From assembly GCA_900556465.1 (NCBI GenBank), contig USPK01000024.1, positions 1-23,489 of the forward strand: a DNA stretch of 23,489 nucleotides, written 5' to 3'. The DNA comes from an uncultured Prevotella sp. GTDB lineage: Bacteria > Bacteroidota > Bacteroidia > Bacteroidales > Bacteroidaceae. This document shows positions 6,859-14,999 of this stretch, in pieces. Position numbers and translations under genes: made by a program. Position 1 is the stretch's first letter; each line of letters starts with the position of its first letter. Under the pieces are notes generated by a model that saw nothing but the letters and a program-made list of their open reading frames with translations, was not told the DNA's origin and ran no database searches.

Positions 6859-8631
6859 TCAGAGCTGCACGCTGCTTTTGTATTGCGCCTGGCTCATGAC
6901 GCGGACGAAGTTGCCGCCCCAGAGCTTGCGCAGGCTCTTGGCGTTGAGGCCCTCGGCCAGGAGCTTGCACGTGAGGAGCGTCATGTCGGCCTCGGAGGCC
7001 AGTCCCGTGACGCCGCCGTCGCCGTCGAAGTCCGAGCCGATGCCGACGTGGTCGATGCCGGCTACGTCGATCATGTGGAGGATGTGGCGCACGGCGTCGT
7101 CGATGGTGGCCTCGCCGTCCTCGCGCAGGAAGCCGCCGTAGAAGGTGGCTTGCGCCACGCCGTCGGCGGCAGCCAGGGCGCGCAGCTGGTCGTCCGTGAG
7201 GTTGCGCGGATGGTTGCAGAGGGCGCGGGCCGAGGAGTGGGAGCAGAGGACCGGCGCCGCGCTGGCCTGGAGCGCGGCGTAGAAGGTCTCTTCCGAGGCG
7301 TGGGAGAGGTCGACCATAATGCCCGTGCGGTTCATCTCGGCAATCACTTCGCGGCCGAAGTCGCTCAGGCCGCCGTGTTCGCGGCGGGAGTGGCGCGCCG
7401 AGTCGCACAGGTCGTTGTCGCCGTTGTGGCAGAGCGTGATGTAGACGACGCCCATACGGCGGTAGCGTTCCACGTTGGCTAGGTCGTGGCCCAGGGCGTA
7501 GCCGTTCTCGATGCCGATGAGCACGGCCTTCTTGCCGACGTTCTTGGCCTGGAATACTGTCTTGGGCGATACGGCCAGCGTCGCCCCGTTGCAGTGGTGG
7601 ACAGACTGCTGAATCAGCTCGATGAGCCGGTCTGTCCGCTCCGTGGCGGCGGCCAGTTCCTCGGGCGAGCGTCCGCCTTGCGGCAGGTAGGCGGCCATGA
7701 CCACCGCGTCGACGCCGCCTTCGGTGAGGCGGTGCAGGTCGACGAGCCCGTGCTCCGAGCGCTGGTCCAGGCGGGCGCCCTTCTCGAGGAGCATCGGCGT
7801 GTCCACGTGCGAGTCGAGCGTGAGTATGGAGCGGTGGATGTGGCGGGCGCTGCGGTAGGTGGCGGCCTGTTCCACGAAGTGGCGGAACAGGGGGAGCATG
7901 GAGCGGTCGCCGGTGTCGGTGAAACTCTCCGGGTGCCACTGGACGCCCATCACAGGCCGGCCCTCGCGGCTCTCTATGGCCTCGACGATGCCGTCGGCCG
8001 AGCGGGCCGTGACGCGCAGGTGGGGGCCCGGGTCGGACACGGCCTGGTGGTGGAAGGAGTTGACGGCGAAGTCGGTGCCCAGGAGCGAGGCCACGACGGA
8101 GTCTTTCTCGGCATGGACGCGGTGGGTGGCCACGTGGCGCGGGGCGTCCTGGCTGTGCTTGAGCAGGCGCGTGCCGGGCGGCAGGCAGGTCTCCAGGTCC
8201 TGGAACACGTCGCCGCCGAGCGCTGCGGCGAGCACCTGGACGCCGCGGCAGATGCCGAGGAGCGGGATGTTGCGGTCGGTGGCCAGCCGCACCAGGAGCA
8301 GCTCGCAGCCGTCGCGTTCGGGGTTGATGGCGTGGAGGCCGGGCAGCGGGTCCTGGTTCAGGTAGAGCGGGTTGAGGTCCGCGCCGCCCGAGAGCAGGAT
8401 GCCGTCGAGATGGTCGAGCAGGCTGACGAGCATGACGCTATTGTCCGTCGGGGGGAGGATAATGGGAATGCCGCCGCCCAGTTCGATGCTGCGGTAGTAG
8501 GCGCGGGCCAGCTCGCAGCCGTGCTCGCCGAAGTTGCCCGTGATGCCGATGACGGGGCGTTGCCCGTGGTTGGGAAAGTGGTCAGTTAGGGTCCGGTATT
8601 CGCCGGCAATGTCAAATTGGTTACAATTCAT
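6859..8631 (-). CDS. Fusion of PuuD-like glutamine amidotransferase and M19 dipeptidase
   Basis: A 590-residue two-enzyme protein. Residues about 25-255 form a class I amidotransferase of the gamma-glutamyl-GABA hydrolase (C26) type: ILLSGGADLNP, the nucleophile elbow GICRGVQ (C128), and MGVQWHPESF (H233, E235), so the triad looks intact. Residues about 268-585 form an M19 membrane-dipeptidase barrel with the expected zinc ligands: SHVDTP (H275, D277), GIENG (E375), DLSH (H444), CSHSSARA (H465) and GSDFDGDGG (D534). The first domain would hydrolyse gamma-glutamyl bonds and the second short dipeptides, so a combined role in breaking down gamma-glutamyl or cell-wall-derived peptides is an inference. 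No signal peptide is visible, suggesting a cytoplasmic location. It appears to lead the operon with the M28 gene, though I find no clear promoter. Confidence 0.87.
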   Translation of the reverse strand: MNCNQFDIAGEYRTLTDHFPNHGQRPVIGITGNFGEHGCELARAYYRSIELGGGIPIILPPTDNSVMLVSLLDHLDGILLSGGADLNPLYLNQDPLPGLHAINPERDGCELLLVRLATDRNIPLLGICRGVQVLAAALGGDVFQDLETCLPPGTRLLKHSQDAPRHVATHRVHAEKDSVVASLLGTDFAVNSFHHQAVSDPGPHLRVTARSADGIVEAIESREGRPVMGVQWHPESFTDTGDRSMLPLFRHFVEQAATYRSARHIHRSILTLDSHVDTPMLLEKGARLDQRSEHGLVDLHRLTEGGVDAVVMAAYLPQGGRSPEELAAATERTDRLIELIQQSVHHCNGATLAVSPKTVFQAKNVGKKAVLIGIENGYALGHDLANVERYRRMGVVYITLCHNGDNDLCDSARHSRREHGGLSDFGREVIAEMNRTGIMVDLSHASEETFYAALQASAAPVLCSHSSARALCNHPRNLTDDQLRALAAADGVAQATFYGGFLREDGEATIDDAVRHILHMIDVAGIDHVGIGSDFDGDGGVTGLASEADMTLLTCKLLAEGLNAKSLRKLWGGNFVRVMSQAQYKSSVQL

Positions 8632-8676
8632 GTCAGAGGTTGGGTCAGATTACGGGGTACAGGTAGGAATACGGTC

Positions 8677-8709
8677 GGAGAGCCGGCGCAGTCGCAGCGC
8701 CGGCTCTCC
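8677..8709 (-). terminator. Hairpin terminator after the DUF4491 gene
   Basis: GGAGAGCCGGCGC (8677-8689) and GCGCCGGCTCTCC (8697-8709) pair perfectly over 13 bp with a seven-base loop, just past the DUF4491 stop codon on the minus strand. It separates that unit from the M19 fusion gene. No strong T-run follows. Confidence 0.6.
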
Positions 8710-8719
8710 CGGATAGATT

Positions 8720-9016
8720 TCAGTTCGTTTTGCGTTTCGGATTTTTGGGGAACCAGCCTTTCTCCACCCGCTCCTTCTGTTCAAAGAGCTCCTTGACCGT
8801 CCAGAGGGCGGAGAAGCCCACGATGCCGCACAGCGCGCTCCAGAAGAGGTCCTCGATGAAGAGGGCTGCGGCGGCGCCGGCCAGGCCGAGCAGGAGGAAT
8901 ATCCACCACGGCCGCGTCCCGAAGTAGTACTCCGTCTTGACGACGATGGGGTGGAAGATGCCGATGACGAGAAAGGTGCAGACGCCCAGCAGCAGACCTT
9001 CAAAGTGGAGTTCCAT
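8720..9016 (-). CDS. DUF4491 small integral membrane protein
   Basis: A 98-residue protein with about three hydrophobic segments (residues roughly 7-25, 37-54 and 57-73) and a basic cytoplasmic-looking tail. The motifs IFHPIVVKTEYYFGTRPWW, LWTVKELFEQ and the closing KGWFPKNPKRK match the DUF4491 family as I know it, which is common in Bacteroidales. Its length is usual for the family, and its function is unknown. It begins 12 bases after the Lrp/AsnC gene ends and is probably translated from the same message, ending at the hairpin downstream. Confidence 0.82.
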   Translation of the reverse strand: MELHFEGLLLGVCTFLVIGIFHPIVVKTEYYFGTRPWWIFLLLGLAGAAAALFIEDLFWSALCGIVGFSALWTVKELFEQKERVEKGWFPKNPKRKTN

Positions 9017-9028
9017 GGGCGGCGGGGA

Positions 9029-9619
9029 TTAGTGTGCCGTGTGGCGCGAGGCGCGTCGGCGGGCCGTTTCGTGGTCCGGGTCGTCGGTCATCTGCTTCGA
9101 CTCGCGCAGGCGCTGGGCGAAGTCGCGCACGGCCTGCATGCCCTCGTTGTCGGCCTCGGCCGGGACGAGGATGGGCACTTGCCGCGTGAAGCTCTGCTCA
9201 AGGGAAATGAGCGTTTCGGTAGAGATGACGCCGGGAATCTCCTGGATGCGGTTGTTGAGCAACTCCATGAGGTGCTCGTTGTCGCGGGAGTAGAGCTTGA
9301 TGAGCATGGTGTAGGGCCCCGTGGTGAAGTGGCATTCCACGATCTCCGGGATCTTGATGAGCTCGGCGGCGACCTCGCTGTACATGGAGCCGCGCTCGAG
9401 CTTGATGCCTACGAACGTGCACGTGCTGTAGCCGATGTGTTTGGGGTAAACGTTATAGCCTGAGCCCGTGATGATGCCCGCTTCCGTCAGGCGCTGTACG
9501 CGCTGATGGATGGCGGCGCGCGAGACGCCGCACACTTCTGCCACTTCCTTGAAGGGAACGCGCGCGTCGACCGAGATGATTTGCAGTATCTTCAGGTCGA
9601 GCAAGTCTACTTTCTTCAT
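9029..9619 (-). CDS. Lrp/AsnC-family transcriptional regulator
   Basis: A 196-residue regulator. Residues about 5-60 are the winged helix-turn-helix (LLDLKILQIISVDARVPFKE, then VSRAAIHQRVQRL). Residues about 68-150 are the RAM ligand-binding and oligomerisation domain (TCTFVGIKLERG, VECHFTTGPYTMLIKLY, IQEIPGVISTETLISLE). These proteins sense amino acids or similar small molecules and control metabolic genes, often including their own. It is longer than a typical member (about 150-160 residues) because of a charged tail of about 40 residues ending RRRASRHTAH, with no domain I recognise. The start at 9619 is supported by MKKVDLLDLKIL and the promoter box 33 bases upstream. DUF4491 follows closely. 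Confidence 0.9.
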   Translation of the reverse strand: MKKVDLLDLKILQIISVDARVPFKEVAEVCGVSRAAIHQRVQRLTEAGIITGSGYNVYPKHIGYSTCTFVGIKLERGSMYSEVAAELIKIPEIVECHFTTGPYTMLIKLYSRDNEHLMELLNNRIQEIPGVISTETLISLEQSFTRQVPILVPAEADNEGMQAVRDFAQRLRESKQMTDDPDHETARRRASRHTAH

Positions 9620-9651
9620 AATGGGATTGTTCTTTTTATTTTAGATGAGGA

Positions 9652-9659
9652 CAAAGGTA
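9652..9659 (-). promoter_or_regulatory. -7 box of the Lrp/AsnC promoter
   Basis: On the minus strand this reads TACCTTTG, an exact TAnnTTTG match, 33 bases from the start codon. I see no good TTG at the expected distance upstream, so activity may depend on another factor or on autoregulation. Confidence 0.5.
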
Positions 9660-10084
9660 GCTATTTCCTTGCACATTCCGGAAGTATTTTGTGCCAAAAA
9701 TACAATATTAAGCCTTTTTTGCTGACATTTACTCCATTTCCGGGCCTTTCGTCCGTGCGTGGCGCGCAGGGCGGCCGGCCGCGGCGGCGGGGGCGGGGCG
9801 CGGCCGGGCCCGTTGCGGGCGGCTGCGTAAAGGGGGCCGGCTGTGGCCGCGACGGGCCGCCGCCACAGCCCGACTGGGTCGCCGCGAACGGGCCTTAGCC
9901 CCGTAAAAACTGGGCCTATTCCCGTCGCCACGGGGCTAAGGCGTGTGGCGGCGGGCCCCGGGCGGCCCGGTGCGGCGCCCGGCCGGGTCGGCGGGCGAAG
10001 GGGCGGAATGGCTAAAAAAACTGAAAAAGTCCGTCCGTAACCAAAGAAAAACGGGCCGCGGCGCGGTGGGTGTTAATAAATCCG
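9660..10084. other. Long intergenic region with G+C-rich tract and repeat copy B
   Basis: The part next to the Lrp gene is A+T-rich. Bases about 9760-9870 are extremely G+C-rich with many CGGCC/GGCCG palindromes, and the three-unit repeat lies at 9888-9946. I see no convincing gene; the short frames reading GPIPVATGLR-like peptides are produced by the repeat itself. Confidence 0.5.
9888..9946. repeat. Dispersed three-unit repeat, copy B
   Basis: Units start at 9888, 9909 and 9930, 21 bases apart: ACGGGCCTTAGCCCCGT, ACTGGGCCTATTCCCGT and ACGGGGCTAAGGCGTGT. Units 1 and 3 are inverted: GCCTTAGCCCCGT (9892-9904) and ACGGGGCTAAGGC (9930-9942) form a perfect 13-bp stem enclosing the middle unit. 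Same layout as copies A and C. Confidence 0.85.
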
Positions 10085-10092
10085 TAACTTTG
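10085..10092 (+). promoter_or_regulatory. -7 box of the papain-like protease gene
   Basis: TAACTTTG matches TAnnTTTG exactly. With the start codon at 10190, the leader is about 90 bases. An upstream TTG at the usual spacing is not evident. Confidence 0.55.
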
Positions 10093-10189
10093 CCGGATGC
10101 AGTCGCTTCGCCGCCCGCTGCGGGACTGGCGGAGGGCTGTCTCGCTCTTTTCAAACCTATTTTTCACTAACACTTTTTTACGCAGATTC

Positions 10190-13100
10190 ATGAAAAACAG
10201 CAAGAAGGTCTGCCTTTCCTGCGTGCTGGCCTTGATGGCTGGCGGCGTCGCGGCACAGGTGCCCGTGGACTACTCGAAGTATCCCGACTACACCCCGCCC
10301 GTGAAGCCCGATGCCCGTACGAGTGCCCTGTTGCAGCCTAAGGCCGGCGCCGCCCAGCAGCGGCCCGACCATGTGAACAATGCGGAGAACATCTACTTCC
10401 CGCCCGTCTTCAACCAGGACGGCGGCTCGTGCGGTTCGGCCTCGCGCATTGCCTACATGTTCAATTACGAGATGAACGCCTACCGGGGCCTCGACGGCTC
10501 GCTCGAGGAGAACCAGTACCCCACGCACTTCACGTGGCTGCTGACCAACTCGAACTCGAGCAAGGACGGCATGGCCAAGGCCAACGGCGTACCCAACGTG
10601 CCGACCTACGGCGGACGCACGTACTCCTCCCTGTTCGGCAACCAGGACACCGCCGCCCCTGACTTCGGGTGGATGCAGGGCTACGACAAGTGGTACTCCG
10701 CCATGTTCAACCGCCTGGAGCAGAACCCCAACCTCCCGGCCAACGTCGGGACGGAAGAGGGCCGCGAGATGGCCAAAAACTGGCTGTGGAACCACAACGG
10801 CGACACGAGCTTCAAGGCCGGCGGCATCTGGGGCTTCGGCGTAGCCAGCGGCGGCACGTGGGTAGACATTCCCTCGACCGATACTAATGACGCTATCGGC
10901 GTCACCGGAAAGAAGTACGTCAAGAACTGGGGCGCGCAGGTGGACCACGCACTCACCGTCGTGGGCTACGATGACCGCATCGAGTTCGACCTGGACGGTA
11001 ACGGCGTGGCCGGTGAGGTGGACAAGGACGAAGTGGGCGCCTGGATCGTCGTCAATTCGTGGGGCGACGGCTGGTGCAACAACGGCTTCATCTACTGTCC
11101 GTACAAGAACGCCGTGACCGCGGGCAACAACAACGACTACTACACCCCCGAGGTCTACATGATCCGCAAGGACTACCGCCCCTACCGCACGTTCAAGATT
11201 ACGATGGACTACTCCAAGCGTAGCGAGCTGCGCCTGAGCGGCGGCATCTCGACGGACCTCACGGCTTCCGAGCCCGACCAGTCCGTATATTTCGAGCACT
11301 TCAAGTTTGCCGGCGACGGCGATGGCGACGGCGTCGACGCCGAAACGCCGATGCTGGGCCGCTGGGCCGACGGCATGCACTACGAACCCATGGAGTTCGG
11401 CTACGACATGACGGACCTCTCGGCCTCGTTCGACACGCGCCGTCCCCTGAAATACTTCTTCATCATCGAAACGAAGGACGGCGCGACGGGCGAAGGCACC
11501 GTGCACGACTTCTCCGTACTCGACTACGAGTTCGACCGGGCCGGCATCGAGTTTCCCGCCGAGGTGGGGAGCCAGGGCGTGAAGATCGCCAACCAGGGCA
11601 ACCGCACCGTCATCTCCGTCGTAGTGCCCGGCGAAGCCTTCAACGCTCCGCGCAACCTGACCCGCTCGGGCAACGCGCTGCAATGGACCGCGCCCGAAGC
11701 CAGCTCGTACGAGCTCACCGGCTACCGCGTCTACTGCGCCGACACCCTGCTGGCCTCGACCGCAGCCGACAAGCTGAGCCTCGAAGTGGCGGACACGGCG
11801 ACCACCTACCAGGTGAGCGCCCTCTACGCCTACGCCGACTCCATCGTGGAATCGTCGCGCAGCGCCGCCACCGTATTGCCCTTCCGTGGCCAATACCCCG
11901 AGGAGAACTACGTCCGCATGTTCAACAACTCGGGCTTTGAGGTGGCCAACGTCTTCGATACGCGCTACGACCAGGCCACTATCGAATACTGGATACGGCC
12001 TACGACCGTGGTCAGCTGGAACCAGCAGATAGGTCCGGCCTGGGGCCAGTTCATGATTCACACTACCAACGCCGGCGAGCTCGTAGCCGGATGGGACACG
12101 AGCAACCGCATCACGACGGCTGCCGGTGCGCTCGTGAAGAACAAGTGGACCCACGTGGCCGTCGTCGTAGACGGCAGCTACCTGACCGTATATATCAATG
12201 GCGAGAAGGCCGGTTCGCTCTCCTCGAGCTACTCGGGCATCGGCGGCTTCGGTAATCTGAACGTCGGCCTCTCCGGGGGGGCGAACGGCAGCGTGAATGC
12301 CGCTATCGACGAGTTCCGCATCTGGAACACCGCCCGCTCGCAGCACGACATCCAGCAATACATGTACGCCGAAATCGCAGACCCCGCCACCATGCCGGGC
12401 CTGTTGGTGGACCTCCCCATGTCGGAGGAAAGTTCGGCCAACCTTGTCGACGTGGCCCAGGGCCATACCATCACCTATTACGGCTCTCAGATGCGCCTCA
12501 CGCAGAGTACCCTGCTCGTCGACAACCGTGAGCTCGCGGCCGATTTTGAAGTGCCCGCCGCCGGCTTCACGGCAGGCGAGCCTGCCGAAGTGACGAACGC
12601 TTCGTCGGCCAACTCGGTGCGTTGGCTCTGGAGCGCTACGAACAGCGACGTGGACGGCCTTGCCGTGGAGAACCCCACCATCACCTTCACCCAGGCCGGT
12701 ACGCAGACCATCACGCTCGTAGCCTACGACGCAGAGGGCAACGACGTGAGCGTGCAGAAGCAAGTGGAAGTGGCGGCTGCAAAGGCGCCCGTGGCTTCGT
12801 TCAAAGTCTACCCCGACACGGTGCCGGCCGGCGAGCGCGTCAGCTTCGTGAACACGACGCAGAACGCCTCGGGCTGCACCTACACTTGGAGTATGCCGGG
12901 CGCTGACGTCGAGAGCAGCCAGATGGCCAACGCGGCCACGAGCTACTCCGTGCCCGGAACGTATGAAGTGACCCTCACCGTCACCGGCCCGCAAGGCACC
13001 TCGACGGCAAAGGATACAGTCGTCGTGACGGCTACGGCTCCCGAAGCCGCCTTCACACTCTATCCCACGGCCGTCGTCAAGGGACAGAAGGTCAGCTTCA

Positions 13101-14728
13101 CCGACCAGAGCAAGTTCCAGCCTACGTCGTGGCGCTGGACCGTTAAGAACGCTGCCGACTGCGTGATGTCGCTCGAGCGCAACTTCGAGGTCACGATGGA
13201 CCGCGCCGGCACCTACGACGTCTCGCTCGAGGTGCGCAACGCGCAGGGCGTCAGCCGCCTCGTCCGCAACCAGGCCCTGGCCGTCTGCAACGCCGACGGC
13301 GAGAACGGCCTTAACTTCTACGGCAACGGCGAAAGCGTCACGTTCAGCAATCCCATAACGAACGGCACGACATACTTCACCATCGACTGGTGGATGTACG
13401 CCAAGGCCTACGGCGACAACGTGAACCAGATAGGCAGTGACGCCGACGGCCTCCTCATCCGCACCCACGCCGACGGCAGCATGAGCCTCACGCTGGGCGG
13501 CAAGACCCTGACCACGCCGGGCCACTTCGTCACCCTCTCCGAATGGCACCACTACGCCGTGACCTTCCGCTTCGGCACCGTCACCTTCTTCAAGGACGGC
13601 GTGGAAGTGATGAGCGACAACATCGGCCGCACCCGCTGCCCGAGCCTCCCCGACACGTGGGGCATCGGCGGCACCGAGGCGCCCATGAATGCCGTCATCG
13701 ACGAGTTCCGCGTATGGAACAAGAACCTGAACGAGGACCAGATCCGCGAGTTCTGCAACCAGCCGCTCGAGGACGTGGCCGGCGCTGAAGACACCTACGG
13801 CCTGAGTCTCTACTACCGGTTCAACCAGAGCTCCGGCGACGTGGTCGACGCCACGTCCTACGAGCGCACGGGCCAGCGCAACGGCTTCGGGCCGGAGGGC
13901 GACGCCTGGAGCTCCTCGCTCGGCATCTTCGCCCTCAACTTCGAGGGCGGCGTGGACGTGACCGCCGAGTACCTGACCAACTACAGCGCCCCGTTCGACA
14001 CGGACCAGAGCAGCGTCAACCCGACCAACGCCTCGCGTTTCCGCACCCTGTTGCAGAACGTCCCGTCCTCGACCTGGCAGCTCACCAACACGGTGGAGAA
14101 CGGCGACATCGTAACCGGCTTCCACGTGGACGTAAACAAGGGCAGCGCCCTCACCGTGACGACGCAGTGGGACAACTTCAGCTCCTCACTGTCCGACCAC
14201 GCCGCGTTCCAGGCCGTTACTCTCCCGGCCGGCTTCTACCGCCTGTCAGTTGAGGAATACTCCGAGTTCTCCGCCGGCGGTTCCTACCTCGTTGCCGCCG
14301 AGGGCGAAGGCCTGCCCGCCACGGCCGACCTCGACGAGGCCGCCATCGGCTACGCACCGATGGCCGACAAGGAGGTGACCTTCGTAGTCGACGACGAGAA
14401 GGAAGTATCCGTCGGCATGGTCATCAACATGAGCGGCCAGAGCTGCCTCACCATCAAGAACCTGCGCCTGGAGCAGCTGAACTACCGCCAGGTGGACGCT
14501 GCGGGCCAACCCACCGCCATCGGTCAGGCCCCGACCACCGAGGACGAAGGTCTGCGCATCGACGTGGCGGGCGGTAAGGCCGTGCTCACGACCGACGGCC
14601 CGCGTCGCGTACGCCTTTACAGCGTAGCCGGTCAGCTGGTCTTCGACCGCGAGGTGACTGGCAGCATGACGCTCAGCCTGCCGTCCGGCGTTTACGTCAC
14701 CGACGGCCGCAAGTTCATCGTACCCTAA
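10190..14728 (+). CDS. Secreted multidomain papain-like cysteine protease
   Basis: About 1512 residues, starting at MKNSKKVCLSCVLALMAGG, a signal peptide ending near VAAQ; an earlier in-frame ATG at 10097 would add 31 non-signal residues and overlaps the promoter region. The catalytic domain is papain-like (C1): NQDGGSCGSAS with Q76 and C81, VDHALTVVGYDD with H253, and VVNSWGDGW with N289. A Ca-loop-like insertion (DLDGNGVAGEVDKDE) lies between His and Asn. Then follow a fibronectin III module (about 484-562), a LamG/concanavalin-like domain (about 568-757), three PKD-like modules (about 785-1038), a second LamG (about 1041-1215, FRVWNKNLNEDQI), a DUF5013-like region (about 1251-1434), and a sorting-type tail ending LPSGVYVTDGRKFIVP. 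It should degrade protein outside the cell or on its surface, with adhesive modules binding glycans or matrix. Monocistronic. Confidence 0.87.
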   Translation: MKNSKKVCLSCVLALMAGGVAAQVPVDYSKYPDYTPPVKPDARTSALLQPKAGAAQQRPDHVNNAENIYFPPVFNQDGGSCGSASRIAYMFNYEMNAYRGLDGSLEENQYPTHFTWLLTNSNSSKDGMAKANGVPNVPTYGGRTYSSLFGNQDTAAPDFGWMQGYDKWYSAMFNRLEQNPNLPANVGTEEGREMAKNWLWNHNGDTSFKAGGIWGFGVASGGTWVDIPSTDTNDAIGVTGKKYVKNWGAQVDHALTVVGYDDRIEFDLDGNGVAGEVDKDEVGAWIVVNSWGDGWCNNGFIYCPYKNAVTAGNNNDYYTPEVYMIRKDYRPYRTFKITMDYSKRSELRLSGGISTDLTASEPDQSVYFEHFKFAGDGDGDGVDAETPMLGRWADGMHYEPMEFGYDMTDLSASFDTRRPLKYFFIIETKDGATGEGTVHDFSVLDYEFDRAGIEFPAEVGSQGVKIANQGNRTVISVVVPGEAFNAPRNLTRSGNALQWTAPEASSYELTGYRVYCADTLLASTAADKLSLEVADTATTYQVSALYAYADSIVESSRSAATVLPFRGQYPEENYVRMFNNSGFEVANVFDTRYDQATIEYWIRPTTVVSWNQQIGPAWGQFMIHTTNAGELVAGWDTSNRITTAAGALVKNKWTHVAVVVDGSYLTVYINGEKAGSLSSSYSGIGGFGNLNVGLSGGANGSVNAAIDEFRIWNTARSQHDIQQYMYAEIADPATMPGLLVDLPMSEESSANLVDVAQGHTITYYGSQMRLTQSTLLVDNRELAADFEVPAAGFTAGEPAEVTNASSANSVRWLWSATNSDVDGLAVENPTITFTQAGTQTITLVAYDAEGNDVSVQKQVEVAAAKAPVASFKVYPDTVPAGERVSFVNTTQNASGCTYTWSMPGADVESSQMANAATSYSVPGTYEVTLTVTGPQGTSTAKDTVVVTATAPEAAFTLYPTAVVKGQKVSFTDQSKFQPTSWRWTVKNAADCVMSLERNFEVTMDRAGTYDVSLEVRNAQGVSRLVRNQALAVCNADGENGLNFYGNGESVTFSNPITNGTTYFTIDWWMYAKAYGDNVNQIGSDADGLLIRTHADGSMSLTLGGKTLTTPGHFVTLSEWHHYAVTFRFGTVTFFKDGVEVMSDNIGRTRCPSLPDTWGIGGTEAPMNAVIDEFRVWNKNLNEDQIREFCNQPLEDVAGAEDTYGLSLYYRFNQSSGDVVDATSYERTGQRNGFGPEGDAWSSSLGIFALNFEGGVDVTAEYLTNYSAPFDTDQSSVNPTNASRFRTLLQNVPSSTWQLTNTVENGDIVTGFHVDVNKGSALTVTTQWDNFSSSLSDHAAFQAVTLPAGFYRLSVEEYSEFSAGGSYLVAAEGEGLPATADLDEAAIGYAPMADKEVTFVVDDEKEVSVGMVINMSGQSCLTIKNLRLEQLNYRQVDAAGQPTAIGQAPTTEDEGLRIDVAGGKAVLTTDGPRRVRLYSVAGQLVFDREVTGSMTLSLPSGVYVTDGRKFIVP

Positions 14729-14765
14729 ACGGGGCGGGGCCATAGCGGCTTTCCCCATAGCCTTA

Positions 14766-14800
14766 GGCGGCGCGTTCCCGGTGAACGCGCCGCCTTTCTT
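14766..14800 (+). terminator. Rho-independent terminator after the protease gene
   Basis: GGCGGCGCGTTC (14766-14777) and GAACGCGCCGCC (14783-14794) form a perfect 12-bp stem with a five-base loop, followed by TTTCTT. It is placed about 40 bases after the stop codon. Confidence 0.85.
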
Positions 14801-14864
14801 GTCTGCCGGGGCCGGGACAGCCGCCCGGGGCGTGGATTTTTTTGCCCGCCCCGGGCGGCGGCGC

Positions 14865-14895
14865 TTGGTGGAGTGGCGGTTTTTTCCTAAATTGC
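14865..14895 (+). promoter_or_regulatory. Promoter of the GH16 gene
   Basis: TTG (14865-14867) and TAAATTGC (14888-14895) are separated by 20 bases. The start codon is at 15000, so the leader is about 100 bases long. The G+C-rich leader shows no recognised riboswitch. Confidence 0.6.
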
Positions 14896-14999
14896 AGCCG
14901 TTCGGCGAAAGCGCCCCGTGGCGCCTTTTCCCGTTCCCCGAGACAGAATACCAACCCGCCCGCACCGCCTCACCGGCCTGCGGGCCAAGCAGAAAGTCT

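Noticed and set aside
9641..10040. Small proteins with TGPIPVATGLR-like repeats on either strand at the three repeat copies
   Set aside because: The peptide pattern is the translation of the 21-base repeat. No start context, conserved ends or promoter supports real genes.
10097..10189. Earlier ATG for the papain-like protease
   Set aside because: It is only five bases past the -7 box and adds 31 residues before a clean signal peptide.
10420..11120. Assignment of the protease to the C10 streptopain family
   Set aside because: The Gln-Cys-His-Asn order with VDHALTVVGYDD and VVNSWGDGW fits papain (C1) better, although the two share a fold.
10178..14125. Very long open frame (over 1300 codons) antisense to the papain-like protease gene
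   Set aside because: It lacks any recognisable domain or signal, and the plus-strand protein is rich in family motifs. Long antisense frames are expected from the codon usage of G+C-rich genes. The same applies to 2106-4367, 14970-17414 and 35-1807.
14781..14999. Earlier start for the GH16 gene
   Set aside because: The extension runs through the terminator of the previous gene and through the GH16 promoter; MKKVTLLTLLLG at 15000 is a proper signal peptide.
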